Source: Prevotella sp.
Lineage (GTDB): Bacteria > Bacteroidota > Bacteroidia > Bacteroidales > Bacteroidaceae
DNA: 7,432 bases
Assembly (NCBI GenBank): GCA_022511055.1
Contig: JAFLSH010000152.1
Coordinates: forward strand, 1 to 7,432
Direction of reading: 5' to 3'
Positions 1 through 5,348 of the stretch are shown here, piece after piece. The position numbers and the translations under genes were made by a program. Position 1 is the stretch's first letter. Each line of letters starts with the position of its first letter. The notes under the pieces were generated by a model. The model saw only the letters and a program-made list of their open reading frames with translations, was not told the DNA's origin and made no database searches.

Positions 1-1
1 G

Positions 2-1651
2 GGAATGATTCGGGGAAACCAGATTGTAGTGCCGGACTACCAAAGAGCCTATTCATGGGAAAAGGGCAGACAAGTCAGCGTTTTTCTTGACGACCTGGAG
101 GACTACCTCAAAAGCAGTGTGGCAACCCCTTACTATTTCGGCCATTTTCTGTATGAGAAAACTGGCGAGGCGGCCTATGCCGTTATAGACGGTCAGCAGC
201 GGCTGACCACGATAGTCATCTTTCTGTGTACACTATTTAACCGCATCAGGGAGTGTCAGGAGTTTTCAGACGAGGAGCAAGACTTGTATGAAGACATAAT
301 CAAACGTAGGAGTACCTATAAGTTCTCCACCGTAAAGTATGACAATCAGCTTTTCAAGGACTATGTTATTGACCAGACCAAGAAAGACCGCTACGGCATA
401 GACACCACATCAGGCAGCAGAATTGCCGATGCCTACGACTATTTTAGCGGCAAAGTGAAAGACATGGAGCTATCGCACGTTGAACAGCTGCTGCATGCCA
501 CCGCCAAGGCTTCATGCACGACACACATTGTCAACAACGAGGCTGAGGCCATACAGATGTTTATCTTCCAGAACGACCGTGGCAAGAAGCCTTCTCATCT
601 GGAGGTAATCAAGGCGCAGTTCATGTATCAAATCCACATCTATGGCGGTGAGGAGACCGATAGCTTGATTGAAGAAGTGAAAAACAGGTTTGAACATATC
701 TACCGCTCCATTTCCGAAGTAGAGGACTTTGTGGAGGAAGATGCCGTTCTTTTGCATACGCTAAAGGTCTATTTCAACTCGTTGTGGGAATCGACTCCTA
801 CCGAGCGCGTAAACGAGGAAATCAGCAAGCCCACACGCCTGCAATTCATAAAAGACTTTTCCCTGGCTCTGGAGCGGAGCTTTAACAACTTGGCCCGGCT
901 GAACAGCGACCGCAACAACGACGTGAACATTGAGGCTGCACTGGCTTGCGGGCGCTATGAAATTGTGCTTCCCTTCTTTATAAAAGCCTACACGAAAGGC
1001 ATTCCACTCAGCGAAATCAGCCGAATGGGCAAGGCGCTGGGCGACCTGATGCTGCGAGACAGGATAGTCAAGACCCGAGCCGACCTGCGCTCCCGCCTGA
1101 ACGATGTTTTCCAGCAGATGGAAACTTCGGTAGACGATGTTGTTGGCAGAATAATATGGATGAAAGAGGTTGGCGATAGGTGGTGGGCCTATTGGAACAA
1201 CAATGTTCTGCAACTGGCGGTAGAGGCAAACTGGCATCACAACGACCACGGCATAGCGAAGATAATTCTCTGGAAATACGAAAACCATCTCATATCGAGT
1301 GAAGGCAAATCGGGCTATGCCCCGATATCCTATCGCAGCATCTTGAAGCCTCACTTGGAACATATTGCTCCCCGAACGGAGAACGGCGAGAAAGAGGCTG
1401 CCGGCTATGACACATACGACGATGATTTTCGGGAGAACTACCTGCTGCGGCTTGGCAATTTCCTTTTGCTGTCTGCACCGCACAACGAGTCTATTGGCAA
1501 CAAGCCCTTCGAGCTGAAGCGCAGCACCTACGACCAGCTCCGGCAACAACGGGAAATCCAAATCATGACTGAAACTGATAGGGTATGGAACAAGGCTAAG
1601 ATTTCCGAAAGACAGAAGAAAATTGTAGATTTCATATTAAATAACTTATAA
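2..1651 (+). CDS. GmrSD-like DUF262/DUF1524 protein, 5' end beyond window
   Basis: Probable modification-dependent nuclease of the single-chain GmrSD type (type IV restriction-like). From the first visible ATG at position 5 (548 residues), the DUF262 part shows VPDYQRAYSWE at residues 9-19, the IDGQQRLTT nucleotide-binding motif at 61-69 and a conserved FQNDRG segment at 188-193. The C-terminal DUF1524 His-Me finger nuclease shows LEHIAPR at 451-457 (His453) and LGNFLLLS near 483-490, followed by HN at 493-494 and NKPF at 499-502, so both halves look intact. In known relatives DUF262 uses an NTP to sense modified DNA and the DUF1524 domain cuts. The reading frame is open to the window edge, and relatives normally carry 10-30 residues before the PDYQR motif, so the true start is probably upstream. 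The stop lies 3 bases before the NTPase gene, implying cotranscription. Family assignment is strong; the DNA target is unknown. Confidence 0.9.
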   Translation, partial: GMIRGNQIVVPDYQRAYSWEKGRQVSVFLDDLEDYLKSSVATPYYFGHFLYEKTGEAAYAVIDGQQRLTTIVIFLCTLFNRIRECQEFSDEEQDLYEDIIKRRSTYKFSTVKYDNQLFKDYVIDQTKKDRYGIDTTSGSRIADAYDYFSGKVKDMELSHVEQLLHATAKASCTTHIVNNEAEAIQMFIFQNDRGKKPSHLEVIKAQFMYQIHIYGGEETDSLIEEVKNRFEHIYRSISEVEDFVEEDAVLLHTLKVYFNSLWESTPTERVNEEISKPTRLQFIKDFSLALERSFNNLARLNSDRNNDVNIEAALACGRYEIVLPFFIKAYTKGIPLSEISRMGKALGDLMLRDRIVKTRADLRSRLNDVFQQMETSVDDVVGRIIWMKEVGDRWWAYWNNNVLQLAVEANWHHNDHGIAKIILWKYENHLISSEGKSGYAPISYRSILKPHLEHIAPRTENGEKEAAGYDTYDDDFRENYLLRLGNFLLLSAPHNESIGNKPFELKRSTYDQLRQQREIQIMTETDRVWNKAKISERQKKIVDFILNNL

Positions 1652-1654
1652 CCT

Positions 1655-3646
1655 ATGGCAAAAACAACTATTACGGACATTCCCCGTAAAGGCTCTGCCG
1701 ACAAAGACAAATTTGGATTGTTGGCCTATGAGCGGGGATTGGAAACTTTTCTGCGAGGCGCGGAAACTCCTATCACGGTAGCGCTGCAAGGCGAATGGGG
1801 AAGTGGTAAGACTTCGCTGATGAACGTGCTGCACGACGACCTGTGTGGTGAAGACGGCAAATCGGGCGACTATCTGTCTGTGTGGATAAACACATGGGAG
1901 TACTCTCTCATGCACAATTCAAGCGAAACCTTGCTGCAAATTCTCTACAAAATGACAAAAGAAGTGGTAAACTTCTCAGGCAGTACCAGTGAGGAGCTAA
2001 TCAGCTCTTTCAAAAAGAGTTTTACAGGCTTGGTTGGTGCTATTGCCCGCAATGTAGGCAGTAAGGTTGCAGAAGGCGTGTTTGACGGAGTGATGGAGGC
2101 TCTTTTCTCAGGCAAGGAAGCAAATAGTATTGCTGATTTACGGGAAAACCTTCAGCGGCAGATAGCTGCCTGCATAGCCAAGAGCCCGGATAAAAAAGGC
2201 ATTATCTTCTTCATAGACGACTTAGACCGAATAGACCCGCCAGTGGCAGTAGAGCTTCTGGAATTGCTGAAGAACATCTTCACGCTGGAACATTGCATCT
2301 TCGTTCTTGCCATTGACTATGATGTTGTCATCAAAGGACTGAAGCCGAAGTTTGGCGAACTGACAGACAAGAACGAGCGGGAGTTCCGCTCATTTTTCGA
2401 CAAAATCATACAAGTGCCGTTCTCTATGCCTGTAAGTCAATATTCCACGGCAGGCTATCTCAAAGAAGAGTTAAGGAGAATTGGGGTTATTGACTATTCG
2501 GATGCCAGCGACCCCCTTCTTATGAAAAGTCTGGAAGAGGCGGAAAACCTGACGATTGGCCCTAATCCCCGTTCCATCAAACGTTTTCTTAACACCCTGT
2601 CTCTCATCAAGTGTATCAACAAGGAGAAAAAAGAACTGGATGACAATAAGGAGGCCGAACAGGAAGATGTTCAAACGCACAAACTGAACATTTTTCTGAG
2701 CCTTGCCATTGTGGGCATTCAGGTGGCCTACCCGAAGGTGTACCAGTTGTTGTGTCTTGAGCCGGGTTTCACTTTGTGGGATGACACTATTGCCTCAAAA
2801 ATGGGCGTTCCTCGCATAGACGAGCAGACAAAGGAGCGGCTAAGGAAGTTTGAGGAGTTTGACGAGGAATGGGAGCAGGTGCTATACCGGCTGTGCCAGA
2901 CAGACCGTTACCTTCAAAACAATGCTATCAACATCTCGCAGCTGCTGAATATCATTCGAAAGAAAATCAAGGCCGTTGCCACGACTGGCGGCGAAGGGCA
3001 GAGTGAGGCTGAAGAGGCTGAGGCTCATGCCATCAAAGAGTATCTGCAAGAGCAGATGAGCCAGTCTTCTGTTACCGGCTTCTCTGCTGGCGACAAGCCG
3101 GCCGTAGCTTACAACCCAGGCCAGTTGATGAGGGATGTGCAATGGAGAATATACAATTATGTCAAAGACCGATTCAAGGGCGTATCGTTCAATCTCCCAA
3201 AGGTCAAGTATAATGGTGGTATTCGCACGGAAGGCAACTATCCTGACCTCAAGATATGGCAGAATTACCTTTCCCCTTCCAATCACAAGATACGATTCCA
3301 GTTTCGCATGGGCAGTAAGCAGATTCCACAGGAAAACTGCCCGCAGTTCATGCCGGCAGAGCGGCCGACTGGTTTTGTGATGGATGATGTCAGTACACTG
3401 GAGTGCATGGTAGACCACGAGTTATTCAAGGAGTTTTTCGAGGAGTGCAAGGTAGTGTCTTCTAACAACTGCTATCGGCTATGGGCTGAGCGGCGAATAC
3501 TCACAAACGGTACACTCTGTTTTACTCTAAACTTTGACGTAGTGTTTGACAACCCGGAAGCATTCTTGGAAGACAGAACAATCAAGACCATGCAGGAGGT
3601 TACGCGGATATTCTTTGATATATGTTTCAAACTTCATAAAATGTAA
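1655..3646 (+). CDS. KAP-family P-loop NTPase
   Basis: A 663-residue NTPase of the KAP (Kidins220/ARMS and PifA) family. Walker A is GEWGSGKTS at residues 46-54 and Walker B is IIFFIDDLDR at 183-192. Two further KAP hallmarks follow: FFDKIIQVPFSMP at 247-259 and NPRSIKRFLN at 304-313. A moderately hydrophobic stretch at about 121-151 lies between Walker A and B, where some KAP proteins insert membrane segments; here it contains several charged residues, so membrane insertion is doubtful. Residues about 340-663 form a C-terminal region I do not recognise, with an acidic low-complexity segment (EAEEAEAHA) near the middle. In bacteria KAP NTPases occur in phage-exclusion and defence contexts (PifA of plasmid F). 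The start lies 3 bases after the upstream stop and the stop lies 4 bases before the next start, so the three genes form one operon. A role in powering or gating the nuclease is inferred only. Confidence 0.9.
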   Translation: MAKTTITDIPRKGSADKDKFGLLAYERGLETFLRGAETPITVALQGEWGSGKTSLMNVLHDDLCGEDGKSGDYLSVWINTWEYSLMHNSSETLLQILYKMTKEVVNFSGSTSEELISSFKKSFTGLVGAIARNVGSKVAEGVFDGVMEALFSGKEANSIADLRENLQRQIAACIAKSPDKKGIIFFIDDLDRIDPPVAVELLELLKNIFTLEHCIFVLAIDYDVVIKGLKPKFGELTDKNEREFRSFFDKIIQVPFSMPVSQYSTAGYLKEELRRIGVIDYSDASDPLLMKSLEEAENLTIGPNPRSIKRFLNTLSLIKCINKEKKELDDNKEAEQEDVQTHKLNIFLSLAIVGIQVAYPKVYQLLCLEPGFTLWDDTIASKMGVPRIDEQTKERLRKFEEFDEEWEQVLYRLCQTDRYLQNNAINISQLLNIIRKKIKAVATTGGEGQSEAEEAEAHAIKEYLQEQMSQSSVTGFSAGDKPAVAYNPGQLMRDVQWRIYNYVKDRFKGVSFNLPKVKYNGGIRTEGNYPDLKIWQNYLSPSNHKIRFQFRMGSKQIPQENCPQFMPAERPTGFVMDDVSTLECMVDHELFKEFFEECKVVSSNNCYRLWAERRILTNGTLCFTLNFDVVFDNPEAFLEDRTIKTMQEVTRIFFDICFKLHKM

Positions 3647-3650
3647 GACT

Positions 3651-3995
3651 ATGGCAACAATGATTCTACGCGGCAAGGAGCTGATTCGCATCAACAAGCA
3701 AAAAAACTGCATTGAATACTCCATAAGCGAAGGCCGCACTTGGTACTCGCGTTATTCTGGTAGTACTTGTGGCACGTTCTATGACCTTTTCGACAATGGC
3801 AAGGAGATTCTTTGCTGCTGCTCCAAAGGTATCTATTATAGTGTTACTGATGGGCGTACATGGTATTCACGCTATACTGGCTCCACTTGCGGAACTTTCG
3901 AGCAGTTGAATTCCGATGGCAAGAATTTGCTGGCAACAACGAGCAAAGGACTGTTTTATTCGCCCAACGAGGGGCGCAGCTGGTACAGGCGGTGA
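3651..3995 (+). CDS. Small Asp-box (BNR-like) repeat protein
   Basis: A 114-residue protein made almost wholly of three 40-residue repeats. Each ends in an Asp-box-like motif: SISEGRTW, SVTDGRTW and SPNEGRSW (pattern S-x-[DNST]-[DE]-G-R-[TS]-W). After the motif, units 1 and 2 continue with YSRY[ST]GSTCGTF; the third stops after SWYRR. Asp boxes are found in beta-propeller blades of sialidases and related proteins, where they sit on turns and are mostly structural. No signal peptide or membrane segment is visible, so the protein is probably cytoplasmic. Five cysteines occur in units 1 and 2 outside the motifs, including a CCC run. The ATG at 3651 is chosen because it lies 4 bases after the NTPase stop; an in-frame ATG at 3660 is the alternative, and the longer in-frame extension to 3546 overlaps the NTPase gene and is unlikely. 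Three units are too few for a closed propeller. Function unknown; operon placement suggests a binding or sensor subunit. Confidence 0.82.
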   Translation: MATMILRGKELIRINKQKNCIEYSISEGRTWYSRYSGSTCGTFYDLFDNGKEILCCCSKGIYYSVTDGRTWYSRYTGSTCGTFEQLNSDGKNLLATTSKGLFYSPNEGRSWYRR

Positions 3996-4008
3996 GCCTT
4001 CCGACTGT

Positions 4009-4038
4009 CCGATGCGGCTGCTGAGGCGGTCGCATCGG
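4009..4038 (+). terminator. Hairpin after the defence-type operon
   Basis: Perfect 8-bp arms CCGATGCG (4009-4016) and CGCATCGG (4031-4038), with extra inner pairs that leave a loop of about six bases. The hairpin begins 13 bases after the stop of the repeat-protein gene, where a terminator would be expected. No T-run follows, so it is not a textbook intrinsic terminator; it could instead protect the mRNA 3' end. Confidence 0.4.
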
Positions 4039-4103
4039 GCGGGTCGCCCATCGCCCCTGATGGCATTTCCGCTCTGGCACTCAAAAAGCGGGAAAATGGT
4101 GGC

Positions 4104-4229
4104 AAAAACTCCCATAGTATTGCCAAAAACTCGCGGAGTTTTGCCCGAAACTCATGGAGTATTTTCAAATACTCACGGAGTTTTCATAAATACTCGCGGA
4201 GTTTTTGGAAATAGTCACTGCTTTTCGGC
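4104..4229. repeat. Tandem 21-bp imperfect palindromes, five copies plus a decayed sixth
   Basis: Units start at 4104, 4125, 4146, 4167 and 4188, with a decayed unit at 4209. The core is ACTCrCGGAGT followed by T-rich DNA (r = A or G); in unit 2 the arms AAAACTC and GAGTTTT flank a 3-base centre, so each good unit could form a small hairpin or bind a dimeric protein. Unit 1 has lost its right arm (CCATAGT instead of GCGGAGT). The 21-bp period equals two turns of B-DNA and also seven codons: one plus-strand frame reads heptapeptides such as KTRGVLP, ETHGVFS, NTHGVFI and NTRGVFG. That frame is open from an ATG at 4060 to a stop ending at 4272 (70 codons), but no ribosome-binding or promoter signal supports it and I do not call it a gene. 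Confidence 0.85.
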
Positions 4230-4308
4230 GGAAAACCTAAAATCTGCTCCGAAAGTTGGGGGCGGGAGCTGAAACTGACCTTGAGCCATGGCCAGCAGTT
4301 TGTTTTCG

Positions 4309-4437
4309 CGCGCGCGTGTATATAGTATGGAAACAGCCTGACTGCCCTGCACCCTCAACACCCCCGACACCCAAACAGGGTGTCGGGGGTGTTGAGGGTG
4401 CAGGGTGGTTAATTTGATTGGCTACTATACGCGCGCG
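4309..4437. repeat. Outer inverted arms enclosing the 28-bp hairpin
   Basis: CGCGCGCG (4309-4316) and TATAGTA (4321-4327) on the left pair with TACTATA (4423-4429) and CGCGCGCG (4430-4437) on the right. A TGTA bulge (4317-4320) interrupts the left arm. The segments between outer and inner arms are 17 bases on each side (4328-4344 and 4406-4422), so the fold stays in register and the whole 129 bases can close into one long structure. The left arm belongs to a (CG)5 run at 4307-4316, a sequence class able to adopt Z-DNA. Function unknown. Confidence 0.75.
4345..4405. repeat. Perfect 28-bp inverted repeat, 5-base loop
   Basis: The left arm (4345-4372) is the exact reverse complement of the right arm (4378-4405), separated by AAACA. 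The arms are C-rich on the left and G-rich on the right, 20 of 28 bases being G or C. As RNA or a cruciform this would be an extremely stable hairpin. The sequence after the right arm (TGGTTAATTTG) is only weakly T-rich, so ordinary intrinsic termination is possible but not clearly shown. It lies between the accessory operon and the radical SAM gene, upstream of the latter's promoter, so it is not part of that gene's leader. Confidence 0.95.
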
Positions 4438-4500
4438 AGGGGAACGGGCGGGAGTTTCTGGCAGTCAGAGCGCGGTGGCAAGAAAAAAGTGCGGGCGCGC

Positions 4501-4531
4501 TTGTTTTTCTCTGCGATTCTTTGTAACTTTG
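4501..4531 (+). promoter_or_regulatory. Bacteroidota-type promoter for the radical SAM gene
   Basis: TAACTTTG at 4524-4531 matches the TAnnTTTG -7 consensus of Bacteroidota exactly. A TTG at 4501-4503, about 20 bases upstream, fits the -33 position. Transcription would begin only a few bases before the ATG at 4541, giving a leaderless or near-leaderless mRNA. Confidence 0.65.
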
Positions 4532-4540
4532 CAGACAGTT

Positions 4541-5317
4541 ATGAGTACGGTTATCTATTCTTCGCCCATCTTCGGCCCCGTTCACAGTCGCCGGCTGGGC
4601 ATTTCGCTGGGCATCAACCTGCTGCCGGCCGATGGCAAGGTCTGCTCTTTCAACTGCATCTATTGCGAGTGTGGTTTCAACGAAGACCACCGCCCCACGC
4701 TGCCGCTGCCCACGCGCGAAGAGGTGGCCGGGCGGCTGGAGGATAAGCTGCGGCAGATGCAGGCCGAGGGGCAGCTGCCTGATGTGCTGACCTTTGCCGG
4801 CAACGGCGAGCCGACCTGTCACCCCCAGTTCCCGGAGGTTATTGATGACACCATCCGCCTGCGCGACCAGTATTGCCCGCAGACGAAAATCAGTGTGCTG
4901 AGCAACTCGACCATGATACACCACCAGCGGGTGCGCGATGCGCTGATGAGGGTGGATAACAACATCCTGAAGCTCGACACCGTAGACCCTGAATATATCA
5001 GAAAGGTGGACTGCCCGGTGGGCGCTTATGATGTCCGGCAGGTGATTGACGGCATGAAGGCTTTCCGCGGCCATGTCATCATTCAGACCATGTTCATGCA
5101 GGGCGAGTGCAACGGCGAGAGTGTCGACAACACGGGCGAGCGCTATGTCGGCCCGTGGCTGCAGGCGGTCAGGGAGATTGCGCCGCAGCAGGTCATGATT
5201 TACACCATCGCCCGCGAAACGCCAACGCAAGGTCTGCTGAAGGCTACGCCCGAACAGCTGAACGGCATTCGCGACCGGGTGGTGGCCATGGGCATTGCCT
5301 GCCAGGCCAGCTACTGA
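4541..5317 (+). CDS. Radical SAM protein, TYW1-like (COG0731 type)
   Basis: A 258-residue radical S-adenosylmethionine enzyme. The [4Fe-4S] cluster motif is C-SFN-C-IY-C at Cys35, Cys39 and Cys42, within CSFNCIYCECG. Upstream is FGPVHSRRLGISLGINLLP at 11-29, typical of the COG0731 group related to the wybutosine enzyme TYW1. TFAGNGEPT at 84-92 is the SAM-binding GGE-like motif. The protein lacks the flavodoxin part of eukaryotic TYW1, and wybutosine is not known from bacteria, so the substrate is unknown. The ATG at 4541 is preferred over the in-frame one at 4418: the protein then begins right at the conserved region, the -7 box falls just upstream, and the extra 41 codons run through promoter and palindrome DNA. 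It has its own promoter and faces fhs tail to tail with 16 bases between stops. It is clearly richer in G+C than the genes to its left. Confidence 0.88.
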   Translation: MSTVIYSSPIFGPVHSRRLGISLGINLLPADGKVCSFNCIYCECGFNEDHRPTLPLPTREEVAGRLEDKLRQMQAEGQLPDVLTFAGNGEPTCHPQFPEVIDDTIRLRDQYCPQTKISVLSNSTMIHHQRVRDALMRVDNNILKLDTVDPEYIRKVDCPVGAYDVRQVIDGMKAFRGHVIIQTMFMQGECNGESVDNTGERYVGPWLQAVREIAPQQVMIYTIARETPTQGLLKATPEQLNGIRDRVVAMGIACQASY

Positions 5318-5348
5318 GAGGGCTGCCCGTTGGCTAAGACAGCCCCTC
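5318..5348. terminator. Possible shared terminator hairpin between convergent genes
   Basis: GAGGGCTG (5318-5325) pairs with CAGCCCCTC (5340-5348) through 8 base pairs and one bulged C, leaving a 14-base loop. It starts right after the radical SAM stop and extends into the last codons of fhs, so it could serve both converging transcripts. No good T-run follows on either strand. Confidence 0.3.

Noticed and set aside
761..1561. Minus-strand open frame (266 codons) inside the DUF262/DUF1524 gene
   Set aside because: It is antisense to conserved coding sequence and has no domain signals.
3546..3650. Longer N-terminus for the Asp-box repeat protein
   Set aside because: The extra 35 codons overlap the 3' end of the NTPase gene in another frame, and their residues do not resemble the repeats.
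4104..4229. CRISPR array
   Set aside because: The repeats are 21 bp head to tail with no unique spacers, and no cas gene is visible.
4309..4437. Retron msr-msd or integron attC site
   Set aside because: No reverse transcriptase or integrase gene is nearby, and the arms are a plain perfect palindrome without the mismatched boxes of attC.
4469..4508. Terminator-like hairpin AGCGCG/CGCGCT followed by T-rich DNA
   Set aside because: The stem is only 6 bp with a 21-base loop, and the T-rich stretch overlaps the likely -33 region of the radical SAM promoter.
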